From positions 2,013,001-2,077,000 of the forward strand of contig NZ_LN614827.1 in the NCBI RefSeq assembly GCF_000953135.1: DNA of 64,000 bases, read 5' to 3'. The notes below the pieces were generated by a model, which was not told the DNA's origin, ran no database searches, and saw only the letters and a program-made list of their open reading frames with translations. Below, in pieces: positions 17,888 through 26,474 of the stretch (the stretch's first letter is position 1; the number at the start of each line of letters is the position of its first letter). The stretch comes from Legionella fallonii LLAP-10 (GTDB lineage: Bacteria > Pseudomonadota > Gammaproteobacteria > Legionellales > Legionellaceae). A program made the position numbers and the translations under genes.

Positions 17888-18085
17888 TGCCCCATAGTGT
17901 TCCCTTCCCCCTCGCCCCGAAAGGAGTTTTGCGTAAAAAAGATACTAAAACCGCAAGAAAGGGTTAGGGAAAGAGCCATAGAAAGGTATTTTGACCTTAG
18001 TCCTCCCCTACGGTTACTTTCTAACCAGAGAACACGATCTACGCTACAAAGGCTCAAATTGACGCCATTGAAAACTCATACACAA

Positions 18086-19144
18086 TTACTCTAGAGAATC
18101 CTTCACCCTATTGATCAATTGGACGAACTGCTGCAAATCGCACTCAGTACCACCACAAGCAGGAATAGAAACTGGACTACCATTATAAGTCACTTTGACA
18201 GTGCCATTATCATAGAGTGAAAAGTTAAGATTCGATGCATAAGGAGGGGCCTTTTCTAAAGGAGCTCCTAAAAAACTCAATGCGCCAGTAATAGTCGTAT
18301 CATGAGCTGACAATAACACGTATTTAAGTTTTGTTTTTTGCTCACAACCTTTAGTGAGGTAACTAGCAATGTTAGTCATGAGCTTACTGCTGTAGACTCT
18401 AGCTACTTGCGGTGGTCTTTCTTGTGCCATAAAAGCCCAATTACTTACATTGAGGATTGTTTCAATATCTTTTGTACTTAATCCCTCTGGCATAGGCGCA
18501 TGATGTAGTTGATGAATGTATAAGCTGTCCCCAACAAAGGCGAGTTCTGCCAAGTTATTAATTGGAACACCAGTTAAACGACTCCACAGTGGATATTTAT
18601 CTTTTAATTCATTATTTTTTTGCTGCCATTCTTTTGTTGAATAGACATACTGCCCCATCAATTTTTCACGCTCATTAGGGCTTACTTCTTGCAAAATGAC
18701 CTCATCATATTTAGTAGGAGAACTAAAGATAGGAATAGGCTGAAACGCATTGGGCAATGCCGGCAAAGAGGTTTCTGTAACATTGGGCCCAGTTCCTGGT
18801 GGATATAATCCCATTAATAAAGATTCTGCGCTCATTAACGTACGATCGTAGTCAGTAGCACGTACGTACATCGTTCCACGCTCATAATGCTCAGGTAATA
18901 GATGAGTCTGCTCAATGTACTTCTTACGAAACCCCATCCCCAGTTTATATTCTTGCTGCATTCCTTCTGCTGTGAGCTGACCAAGACCCTGTGGCCATTG
19001 GTAATTAACCGCTGGTAACGAATTAAGAGGGGTTCTATCGCCATGACGAATAATATCAATAGCGAAAATAAGCGTCTCCGCAGCAAATAAAAGCGATGGC
19101 ATGCTCATTAATAAGATAAAAGCAAGGCGTAACCTGTAGCCCAT
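18086..19144 (-). CDS. map: Histidine acid phosphatase, Legionella Map type
   Basis: A 352-residue secreted acid phosphatase. The signal peptide MGYRLRLAFILLMSMPSLLFA is followed directly by the catalytic RHGDRTPL block (His34 becomes phosphorylated), and the proton-donor HD pair is in LLSAHDTTIT near residue 277. The order and length match branch-2 histidine acid phosphatases; L. pneumophila has a major acid phosphatase (Map) of this kind, exported by type II secretion. A canonical AAGGAG site precedes the ATG. Substrates are phosphate monoesters; physiological role is not set by sequence. Confidence 0.88.
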   Translation of the reverse strand: MGYRLRLAFILLMSMPSLLFAAETLIFAIDIIRHGDRTPLNSLPAVNYQWPQGLGQLTAEGMQQEYKLGMGFRKKYIEQTHLLPEHYERGTMYVRATDYDRTLMSAESLLMGLYPPGTGPNVTETSLPALPNAFQPIPIFSSPTKYDEVILQEVSPNEREKLMGQYVYSTKEWQQKNNELKDKYPLWSRLTGVPINNLAELAFVGDSLYIHQLHHAPMPEGLSTKDIETILNVSNWAFMAQERPPQVARVYSSKLMTNIASYLTKGCEQKTKLKYVLLSAHDTTITGALSFLGAPLEKAPPYASNLNFSLYDNGTVKVTYNGSPVSIPACGGTECDLQQFVQLINRVKDSLE

Positions 19145-19432
19145 TGATCATTCTCCTTAAATTAGGAATCAGTTAAGTCAAATTGTATAGATCATACCAT
19201 ATTGAGTTAATTTTGACTGTTATTTCATAGTAAATAAGAAAAAAATCTAGCTTTATACCACTATGGAGCATTTGAACACTCTATTTTTTCTAGAAAAATG
19301 CTTTAAGAGTTAGGTGCTATTATATAGGCTCGCTTAATGAGAAATATGCTCAACAAAAGAACTATAATTTAAATAAAAGGAAATAAGTATGATACCAACT
19401 TGATAGCAAGGACCTCAAGTAAGGAAACTAAA

Positions 19433-21652
19433 ATGCATTCAAAATCTGATAAAGATAAGAAGGGTAGCAAGGATAATAAGAAAGAAGCCCTTGTTGAAGT
19501 TGATACAACCAGGAATAAAATGGGAGGAAACAATTTACAAGCTACCGACAAGAAGATCCTGTTTTATACCAAGTTTGAAGGGAATACGGCAGGAGATGAG
19601 CGATTTCTAGAAATTATCCATGATGCTGTTATTCAAGGCTTAGCCAAGGACGCAGAAATTGGGATTTATGTTGCCTATGATAAAAAATCAGAAGGCCGTG
19701 CTCAAGTTGCTGTGCAGAAGCTAATCCAAAAAATGGATGGGATGGGGTTTGATGTGGGTAAACTTAAATTTTGGCTACATGAAGTCCCCGTCGAAAAGTC
19801 AAAATACAAAGAAGAACAAGGCACAGCGCTTCTTTCTAAATGCATCCCTACTACCAGCCAAGCACAAAACGCATCTAATCTAAAAATCACCAAATTTATT
19901 AAACCTGCCAGTCCTAAGGCCCCAACCTTAGATTTATTTATTATTGCTGGATGGGCACATCAGCTTAATACGAATGGCGCCGTCCATATAGAACAGATGT
20001 TAAAAGTCCCAAAAACTGCAAAAATTTTACTTTGTGCCCCTCCTGGAGGTTATATAGATAACAGAAATATAAGTAAAGGTAATCAAAGTGAAAGTATGAA
20101 ACAAGCACTAATTAAAAGGGATTATCAAAAAGTCTATTGTTTGCAACCTGGAATCTATTTAGCTGGAGGACTAATTATTTCACCTTCTACCACTTTAAAT
20201 GCAGTACAACAAGAACAAACACGAATAGCGTGGTTGAACCATTTGTATAGGGAGGGATTGCAACAAAAACTAGCCCCCAGATTAAAAGAAATGGGCAACA
20301 AAGTAAAAGACGAGTTGATAGTTATTTATTGCAGTAAAGATAATCCAGGGCACAAAGGACTGACTTTTATTGAGCAGATAGCCCAAGTCAACAAGAAAAA
20401 CTATCCTGTACTTTTAGTTGGGACTAAAGAAGGAAGTATAAACTCAGAAAATTATAAAAAATGGGAGACATTATGTAGAGAAAATGGCTTAACATCGTAT
20501 TCTCTCCCTCGAACGGCAACAACGGAAATTTTAATGCGGGGTTTGCAAGATGCAGAATATTCAATGGCAACCGGTTCTTTTTCAATTTTAGAGGCAAAAA
20601 AGTTAGGACTTCATAGCTGTGCTTATTTGGCCCCTCCTCACTTACAACACTTTTCTTATATACTTGAGGAAGCCAGTCCTGGCGAATTGACCCGTGCTTT
20701 TCAGCAGGGAAACGCGGCTCTTGAGGAGCTCTCGCTGTTACCAAGAAAAGATTTTTCCCCAAAGATTTTAAGTGTTCATAATGCTCGGACAAGTCCTGAG
20801 TTAGAAGAATCAGGGCTCACGATCCTTACACATGCAGAGATGCAGCGGCGAAATCAGATCAATAAACGTGTATATGATCATCTAACCGAAGCATCTATAG
20901 CATATAGTGATTACCAACAAAACATTGATAGTGATGATGAAGATGATAAAGATAAGGCAGAAAGAGCGTATGAGAAATATATTCGGGCTTTTGCACAATA
21001 TAAAGAAGCATACAAGCAGGTAGAAACAGGGATGTTTGGGAATAATGAAAGAAATGAATTGGATGCTGTTAATGCCGCTTACGCTGCTGCCGATGTCGCT
21101 TACAGTGCTGCCGATGTCGCTTACAGTGCTGCCGATGTCGCTTACAGTGCTGCCGGTGTCGCTTACAGCGCTGCCGGTGTCGCTTACAGTGCTGCCGGTG
21201 TCGCTTACAGTGCTACCAATGTCGCTTACGGCGCTGCCGGTGTCGCTTACGGCGCTGCCGGTGTCGCTTACGGTGCTGCCGGTGTCGCTTACGGTGCTGC
21301 CGGTGTCGCTTACGGTGCTGCGAGTGTCGCTTACGATGCTGAGGATACCGCTGATGCCGGTTACGGTGCTGCTGGTTCTGGTTATAGCAAGAATAAGGAT
21401 CAAGCGGAAAGAGCGATTAGGGAGTTTACACAATATAAAGAAGCATACAAGAAGATGGAAGCTGAGAGGTTTGATAATGATGTAAAAGATGAGTTAGACG
21501 TCGATGCTAATACTGTTGGTTACGGCACCGCAGCAGCTGGTGCTGGTGCTGGTGCTGATGCTGATGCTGATGCTGATGCTGATGCTGATGCTGATGCTGA
21601 TGCTGATGCTGATGCTGATGCTGATGCTGACAAAATAAGCCATTCTCTTTAA
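19433..21652 (+). CDS. Putative effector, GT-B-like N-terminal region and long tandem-repeat tail
   Basis: About 739 residues from the ATG at 19433 (AGGA eight bases upstream); a TTG at 19400 would add 11 residues. Residues about 40-440 are globular: KKILFYTKFEGNTAGDERF, LFIIAGWAHQ, and ELIVIYCSKDNPGHKGLTF followed by YPVLLVGTKEG and a region TGSFSILEAKKLGLHS resemble the nucleotide-sugar side of GT-B glycosyltransferases, a fold-level guess. From residue ~545 the protein is repetitive: about 13 heptads of the VAYSAAG/VAYGAAG kind and an Asp-Ala tail. Two near-copies of a short helical block (FAQYKEAYKQVE and FTQYKEAYKKME) flank the heptads. Ends KISHSL. Confidence 0.65.
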   Translation: MHSKSDKDKKGSKDNKKEALVEVDTTRNKMGGNNLQATDKKILFYTKFEGNTAGDERFLEIIHDAVIQGLAKDAEIGIYVAYDKKSEGRAQVAVQKLIQKMDGMGFDVGKLKFWLHEVPVEKSKYKEEQGTALLSKCIPTTSQAQNASNLKITKFIKPASPKAPTLDLFIIAGWAHQLNTNGAVHIEQMLKVPKTAKILLCAPPGGYIDNRNISKGNQSESMKQALIKRDYQKVYCLQPGIYLAGGLIISPSTTLNAVQQEQTRIAWLNHLYREGLQQKLAPRLKEMGNKVKDELIVIYCSKDNPGHKGLTFIEQIAQVNKKNYPVLLVGTKEGSINSENYKKWETLCRENGLTSYSLPRTATTEILMRGLQDAEYSMATGSFSILEAKKLGLHSCAYLAPPHLQHFSYILEEASPGELTRAFQQGNAALEELSLLPRKDFSPKILSVHNARTSPELEESGLTILTHAEMQRRNQINKRVYDHLTEASIAYSDYQQNIDSDDEDDKDKAERAYEKYIRAFAQYKEAYKQVETGMFGNNERNELDAVNAAYAAADVAYSAADVAYSAADVAYSAAGVAYSAAGVAYSAAGVAYSATNVAYGAAGVAYGAAGVAYGAAGVAYGAAGVAYGAASVAYDAEDTADAGYGAAGSGYSKNKDQAERAIREFTQYKEAYKKMEAERFDNDVKDELDVDANTVGYGTAAAGAGAGADADADADADADADADADADADADADKISHSL
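21093..21361 (+). repeat. 21-bp in-frame tandem repeat
   Basis: About 13 head-to-tail units of the form gtcgcttac-(agt/ggc/ggt)-gctgcc-(gat/ggt) encode VAY(S/G)AA(D/G) heptads. Early units carry agt/agc (Ser), later units ggc/ggt (Gly), showing stepwise expansion. Units are contiguous and in frame, so copy number can change without breaking the gene. Confidence 0.9.
21554..21630 (+). repeat. 6-bp (gctgat)n microsatellite
   Basis: About 13 uninterrupted copies of the hexamer encode an Asp-Ala run close to the C-terminus of the same protein. A preceding stretch of ggtgct (Gly-Ala) is a diverged extension of the same array. Being a multiple of three it changes length, not frame. Confidence 0.9.
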
Positions 21653-21697
21653 GGTTAACAATGGATAGTGACTTCTTCATAGGTAAGGAGTAAAAAA

Positions 21698-22417
21698 ATG
21701 TTTTTTAAAACTCAGCTGGTCAATGATAAGGCTTCAATGCTCTTAAATGCGTTATCTGAATATCAAATTGATTTAGAGCGAGGGAATTACGACACACTAA
21801 ATGCTTATAGTCGAGAGTGGGAAGCAGAGGAAGTATGGGGCGCTATTACTGATAGCATCAATGGAGCATCAAAAAGTCTACTGTTTTCAACACAAGAGGT
21901 TGCTCACTTTGCATCTCAGCTTAGAAAAGAGCATCTTATTCGTTTTGCTTTTATTGCGCAATTTTTTGCTTTGCTTCATTTATCGGAAGCAAAAAAGGAG
22001 GTAAAACCAGAAGATGAACTAATTTATTTGAATAAAAATTCCAAGATCGAACTTTATGTTGAGGCTGGCATGCCTGCGGGCTGTCTCATTTATCTCAATG
22101 CAATAGAGCATTCTTTGCTAAGTACTAGATCAAAATTATCTACATTAAGCCAAACCATTATTAGCCTTGAAAAAAATAAAGAACAATTTGGCGCCTTAAA
22201 CGATCTCATCATGCAAGTGTCTGTTCAACATTGGTTGGAGTTATTTGAACAATTAGATCCTAAATTTAAAATTACTTTTATGGCGAGCAAAGACGAGCAT
22301 CAGCAACGAGCATCACACTGTCTTGATATTAAAGAAGCGCAAGAAAAATTGACGCTCATTGAACAATATACTTTAAAGATCTCAGAAAAATGGAGTAAAG
22401 GAATTAAACTGCACTAA
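21698..22417 (+). CDS. Uncharacterised helical protein next to the repeat protein
   Basis: A 239-residue protein, mostly amphipathic helix by composition, without signal peptide or clear membrane span; residues about 85-97 (FAFIAQFFALLHL) are the most hydrophobic. It starts 45 bases after the stop of the repeat-tail gene with a GGAG ribosome site, so it is probably co-transcribed with it. No family recognised. Size and placement would fit a chaperone or regulator of the larger protein, but nothing in the sequence demonstrates it. Confidence 0.6.
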   Translation: MFFKTQLVNDKASMLLNALSEYQIDLERGNYDTLNAYSREWEAEEVWGAITDSINGASKSLLFSTQEVAHFASQLRKEHLIRFAFIAQFFALLHLSEAKKEVKPEDELIYLNKNSKIELYVEAGMPAGCLIYLNAIEHSLLSTRSKLSTLSQTIISLEKNKEQFGALNDLIMQVSVQHWLELFEQLDPKFKITFMASKDEHQQRASHCLDIKEAQEKLTLIEQYTLKISEKWSKGIKLH

Positions 22418-22521
22418 AGAGAAATAATCTCACGCCGAACGGTTCAATTCTGACGACTATGAACCATCGGACAGAAATTAAGCTAACTCAACGTCCTATC
22501 AGAATGAACGTCCTATTCTGT

Positions 22522-22728
22522 TTACTCTCCTGCGGAACGGCATTGATTTTGCGCGGTATTTTGGCAAACAGTTGAGCAATTAATAGTATTAGTTTTTTGG
22601 CACCGTTCAACACAACGAGCTACAGTTTTCTCTATGCATAGCTTCCTAACCTCTTCCGTGGTTGCCATTACGATTGGAGATAGGAAAGAAAAGGACATGA
22701 TCAGCAGACTGACTATAAATTTTTTCAT
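22522..22728 (-). CDS. Small secreted protein with six cysteines
   Basis: A 68-residue protein: signal peptide MKKFIVSLLIMSFSFLSPIVMA, then about 46 mature residues with six Cys (LC, RCxxRC, NC, VC, QC), compatible with three disulfides. A GGAG site sits upstream of the ATG. Not matched to a family I know. It is convergent with the preceding gene. Short length lowers certainty, but signal peptide plus Cys spacing argues for a real gene. Confidence 0.65.
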   Translation of the reverse strand: MKKFIVSLLIMSFSFLSPIVMATTEEVRKLCIEKTVARCVERCQKTNTINCSTVCQNTAQNQCRSAGE

Positions 22729-22771
22729 GATATGAATGCTCCTTCACCAACGTTATTTTAAATTTAGCATA

Positions 22772-23017
22772 TTACCAATCATTGTGATCGATAAATAATC
22801 TATAAATCGAATGAGCAGTGAGTGTCGCTCCACCTAATGTGACCTGATCCCCATCATGAAGTACTTTATCAACAATTATTGCTGGGAAATGGATACTGGT
22901 ATCATTGGCATAATAAAAATCAGATTTCCCACCAGATTGAGCAGTGACCTGTTTGTATTTTTCTAGATTAAGATTGATTTTTGAGCATCTAAGCGCAGCA
23001 ACTTCAGGCGTTTTGAC
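22772..23017 (-). pseudogene. Subclass B3 metallo-beta-lactamase remnant (FEZ-1-like)
   Basis: The minus strand reads an internal piece of about 80 residues, including SGGKSDFYYAND, then VDKVLHDGDQVTLGGATLTAH, and then leaves the family and stops. This closely resembles the middle part of FEZ-1 from L. gormanii (SGGKSDFHYAND, VDKVLHDGERVELGG, TLTAH). The HxHxDH zinc-binding block upstream and the TPGHTxGCTTW block downstream are missing, so no enzyme can be made. The identification rests on remembered family sequence and should be confirmed by alignment. Confidence 0.75.
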
Positions 23018-23130
23018 TTAAGAGAGTAAAAATATAAATTGGCCTAATTGAAAAGAGCATTTATCTCTATTACTCTGGTAAGAGGACGGGCTATACTTGT
23101 TGTAAAAGAATTTAAGGATGAAAAAATATT

Positions 23131-23595
23131 ATGAATATTTTATATAGAAATTTTTTTGTAATACCTTTTGGTGTTTTATTATCTTCTGTTGTTTGGGCGC
23201 AAGATCATTGTTCACAATTGTCAGACATTAAGATATTAAGCTGGGCTTATGAATCTATGTTGGCAACGTATAATCTTAATTTTGTCAATTATAAGACGCA
23301 GTTACCTAATGCCGCCAAATACTATACAAAAAATGCTTGGATGGCCTATCAAAAGCAATTGTATTTAAATATCGCCCCTATCCAAAAAGAAAAATTGGTC
23401 ATCTCCGCAGGTACAGCAAATTCCCCCATACTATTAAGCAAAAAGAATGACATATATAAAGTACAAATTCCTTTACTATTAAATTATCAATCCCAAGCTT
23501 CTAAGCAAACTATCAAGAAAATTGTTACATTAGATATTGTCAAAGATAGCCACTCAGATAGTTGCTTAAAAATCGAAAAAATTACAGAGCAATAA
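23131..23595 (+). CDS. IcmL/DotI-like secreted protein
   Basis: A 154-residue protein with a cleavable-looking signal (FFVIPFGVLLSSVVWA, cut near residue 23) followed by a domain like the periplasmic part of the Dot/Icm component IcmL (DotI): LSWAYESMLATYNLNFVNYK, YYTKNAWMAYQKQL, KLVISAG and VQIPLLLNYQS follow the same order and spacing. Unlike true IcmL (about 210 residues with a cytoplasmic N-terminus and membrane anchor) it appears to be free in the periplasm, and no other dot/icm gene is nearby. Legionella genomes carry several such paralogues of unknown role. AAGGA precedes the start. Confidence 0.8.
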   Translation: MNILYRNFFVIPFGVLLSSVVWAQDHCSQLSDIKILSWAYESMLATYNLNFVNYKTQLPNAAKYYTKNAWMAYQKQLYLNIAPIQKEKLVISAGTANSPILLSKKNDIYKVQIPLLLNYQSQASKQTIKKIVTLDIVKDSHSDSCLKIEKITEQ

Positions 23596-23612
23596 TCCCT
23601 ATTGTCTATTAA

Positions 23613-23638
23613 GTAGCCCATACATTTGGATGGGCTAC
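23613..23638 (+). terminator. Hairpin after the IcmL-like gene
   Basis: A perfect 9-bp inverted repeat (gtagcccat / atgggctac) with an 8-base loop lies 18 bases after the stop codon. No T-run follows, so it may be an extragenic palindrome rather than an intrinsic terminator. Confidence 0.4.
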
Positions 23639-23874
23639 GTTGGTCACCGAAAAACCTCAGATATAAATATTAGACCTCTTGCATCACGGTATCTTTTGCC
23701 TGATTGCTGCAATGCTGAAGTAGTCTATTGATGTTTTAATACAGATCCATCATCATACGCCCTTTCATAAATTGATTTATTTTGAAGCACCCTCCATAAA
23801 CATTTAGTTGAAAAAATGAATCATCCGCTCTTTATTTTCCCATTGATTATAACTTTAGAAATATAGGGTCCAAT

Positions 23875-26223
23875 ATGTCCACTGAAAAAACCGATAAGCA
23901 TTTAACAAGCACAAGGGAACGAAATCTGCCCACCCTCAATTTAAGAGAACCAGATTATGTAATGCGTTTTGGTGGTGTCTTACTGACCTTTGTCAGTACT
24001 CTAGGCCTCATATTAACCTCCCCTCTCCTTTTTATAGGAGGAATTGCAGGATTAGTCACCAGTTTATTTTCGGGAACAGATCCATTGGAATCAGGACTGA
24101 AAGGAGCCAAAATAGGCTCTCTAGGCTCTATAAATGGTGTATCGTTCGGAATAGAGTTAACCAAAGCTACCGTGGAAATAGAACAAATTAGTCAAGAAGA
24201 ATTACCTTTAATCGAAAATACACCGGACATAGAAAACACCTCAGAAGAACGAGAAACTGATGTTAATCAAACGATCGTTGTTCAACCCAAAGGAAAATCT
24301 GTTGTCGTTACATCTCAAAAAGAGCCTATCGACGATAAACTCGAAGAAAAACTGGTGCTCGATGAACCTAAAAAAGAGCCCGTAATCGAGAGGTCCATAA
24401 AAGAATTTGTTGTCGCCCCCTCCAAAGAAGAGCCCACAACTAATGAATCCATGACAGAATCTGTGGTCGATAAACCCATAGAAGAACCCACAACCAATGA
24501 ATCCATAAAAAAATCCGTAATGGATAAACCCAAAGATTCTGCAGATACGAATCCAGTCATAAAAGCAAGCTCCCTTCCCAGTACTTTTTTCCCTAAAACT
24601 AAAGCTCAAACAAAAACGGAAGCATTCCCAGTTATCCCCCCCCAGCACCCCGACGTTCCTGAGAAACTCATGGACTTCATGACAAAAGTCAATACATCTA
24701 TTGCCCAAACTGAAGCACAAACTGAGCCTAAACAAGAAGACACGTCCACTAAAGTAACAGAACAATACATAGAAAAACTCATTGAAATCACTAAAAGCAC
24801 TACCTTACCAGAAGATGATTTTTGGGGACGACTAGAACAAATGAGTCATCACGATATGAAATTATTTGTGAATAAACTAAATCCTGCTAAAGAAAAAGGA
24901 AAATATCGTCCTAGCGAATTAGAATATTTATGGTGTCATTTTAAGGGTAATGAATCCGAAGAATCTAAAAAAGAAAATAAAAAGAACAAATTCGCAGTAA
25001 TGCTTGCAGCGCTTTCTGAAACGCAATTAATAGCCTCTTTTGATTCAGCTATTTTCTTAAGCGTTTTAAATAAAGATACCTATATTGATGCAGCCGCCAA
25101 CACTTTAAATCGTCATCAATTAGCGTTATTTGCATCCAGTATTACACGGCATGAAATTCTAAATTCAATGATCAAAAAGCTCAAACCCAGTCCATATTTA
25201 TTGGGTAGACTTGTTTCAATTATTCCTTACGCCTCAGGTCAAATAAGAATAGCATTGCAAGATTGGATCACCCACTTAGATAATGAAGAATATCCTGTTT
25301 CGTTTAAGACCGAATTAAACAAGTTAGTACAACATTATGTTATAGCGAATCATGAAGCAGAAAAGAAACGTTTAGCAACCCTTCCACCAACGACAGTAAC
25401 CAAGACCCAATCGCTTCCTGCAAAAAAATGGACCCCTGTTCGTGCTGCTACTATGCCAGTGTACAATCATAATGAGCCTGTACAAAAAGAAGATTGGACA
25501 GAGGAGGAGTTTAAGACACTTATTAATGAACTAAACGACCCGGCCTATTATCTATATGATCAAAAGATATTAGCAGATTTAACGACCTTGCCTAATCATC
25601 GAATTAAAATGCTTGTAGAACAAGCCACTTTACCAAACTTTAAAGATCTACTAAAACATCTTTGGGTCATGGAATCAAAAACGCTAAACCAGAAATCTCA
25701 TCTAGATAGCCGAGAAAATCGTCTCAAGATTGTTTTAGAAAATTTATCTGAATCTCAATTAAAAGATTCTGTAAGGGAAAACAAATTTTGGGAAATTTTT
25801 AGAAATACCCAGGAACAGTTTTGCAAAATGGCAGCCCAAACGCTGACTCCTCAACAATTTGCAACCATTATTGCTAATGCTCCGCTAGAAAGGCATGAAG
25901 ACTTTGCCATACTCATTAGCCAAATTGATAAAGATAGCCCGGCAGAACAAGTAAGACTGCAAAAAATTATAGAAGCAATTATCCCCCATACCACCCCATG
26001 GTTTGCTTTAGCATTAGAACTACAAATAAAGAATGTATTAAAGCAAGATAAAGTACTATTTGGGCACTTTACTGCTGATTTTAGAAAGCAACTCAGCGAA
26101 TCATTGGAAAAGTCTGAGGTGAGTCTCAAATATGCAATGGATGCAAAATTAAATAAAACGGCAATTTCCAAACTCTTAGTTGAAATCCACGACCCCTCAC
26201 ATGCTCCTTCTTTAAGTTTTTAA
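23875..26223 (+). CDS. Putative membrane-associated effector with duplicated helical module
   Basis: 782 residues, unknown family. Residues about 29-62 form a hydrophobic hairpin (GVLLTFVSTLGLILTSPLLFIGGIAGLV). Residues 85-225 are charged and low in complexity, with repeated EEPTTNES / VVDKP units. Two related helical modules follow: residues ~305-440 (WGRLEQMSHHDMK, LAALSETQLIASF, LNRHQLALFASSI) and ~540-690 (WTEEEFKTLINEL, LENLSESQLKDSV, LTPQQFATIIANA), each ending in a similar array. An AGGG site precedes the ATG. The N-terminal hairpin could insert into a host membrane, by analogy with other Legionella proteins; this is inference. Confidence 0.65.
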   Translation: MSTEKTDKHLTSTRERNLPTLNLREPDYVMRFGGVLLTFVSTLGLILTSPLLFIGGIAGLVTSLFSGTDPLESGLKGAKIGSLGSINGVSFGIELTKATVEIEQISQEELPLIENTPDIENTSEERETDVNQTIVVQPKGKSVVVTSQKEPIDDKLEEKLVLDEPKKEPVIERSIKEFVVAPSKEEPTTNESMTESVVDKPIEEPTTNESIKKSVMDKPKDSADTNPVIKASSLPSTFFPKTKAQTKTEAFPVIPPQHPDVPEKLMDFMTKVNTSIAQTEAQTEPKQEDTSTKVTEQYIEKLIEITKSTTLPEDDFWGRLEQMSHHDMKLFVNKLNPAKEKGKYRPSELEYLWCHFKGNESEESKKENKKNKFAVMLAALSETQLIASFDSAIFLSVLNKDTYIDAAANTLNRHQLALFASSITRHEILNSMIKKLKPSPYLLGRLVSIIPYASGQIRIALQDWITHLDNEEYPVSFKTELNKLVQHYVIANHEAEKKRLATLPPTTVTKTQSLPAKKWTPVRAATMPVYNHNEPVQKEDWTEEEFKTLINELNDPAYYLYDQKILADLTTLPNHRIKMLVEQATLPNFKDLLKHLWVMESKTLNQKSHLDSRENRLKIVLENLSESQLKDSVRENKFWEIFRNTQEQFCKMAAQTLTPQQFATIIANAPLERHEDFAILISQIDKDSPAEQVRLQKIIEAIIPHTTPWFALALELQIKNVLKQDKVLFGHFTADFRKQLSESLEKSEVSLKYAMDAKLNKTAISKLLVEIHDPSHAPSLSF

Positions 26224-26274
26224 ATTAGAACTCATGGAAAACTCGCTTTGGTGAGGAACGCCCCTACTCTTAGA

Positions 26275-26346
26275 CGAATTACCGGCGAAAGCCGGTATCC
26301 ATTTGCTTTTCAACATTGATGGATGCCGACTTTCGTCGGCAATTCG
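26275..26346. repeat. Paired extragenic palindromes
   Basis: Two 28-bp arms (26275-26302 and 26319-26346) are inverted copies with 24 of 28 positions matching. Each arm is a hairpin (ccggcgaaagccgg; gccgactttcgtcggc) and all four-base differences keep the hairpin paired. The outer border words (gaatt...atcc) are shared with the 14677-14903 element. It sits in the gap between two effector-like genes and may act on transcript ends. Confidence 0.75.
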
Positions 26347-26474
26347 AATGTAAATCATGGTGTATCCAACGAAGAAGTTCATTTCTCCAAAATAGGACAA
26401 AGAATACTCTATTAGAACATTCCACCAAAAAATGTCTTATAATTAATCATATTGTCCAATTTTAGATAACACTT

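Noticed and set aside
17897..18094. 65-codon plus-strand frame in the gap before the acid phosphatase gene
   Set aside because: Composition is that of intergenic DNA, it overlaps the end of a confident gene and lacks a ribosome site.
19400..19432. TTG start for the repeat-tail protein
   Set aside because: The ATG at 19433 has a properly spaced AGGA; the TTG does not.
21093..21361. Regular direct repeats that could suggest a CRISPR array
   Set aside because: Units are contiguous, 21 bp long, in frame and without spacers; no cas gene is near.
21036..21485. 149-codon open frame rich in LPMSLTV repeats, and a 183-codon antisense frame at 20882-21433
   Set aside because: Both are shadows of the 21-bp tandem repeat inside the real gene; a repeat whose unit is a multiple of three stays open in all frames.
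24241..24765. 174-codon minus-strand frame with FIGCGFFYGFI-type repeats
   Set aside because: It is the antisense image of the low-complexity Glu/Pro/Thr-rich part of the 23875-26223 protein; no ribosome site or family.
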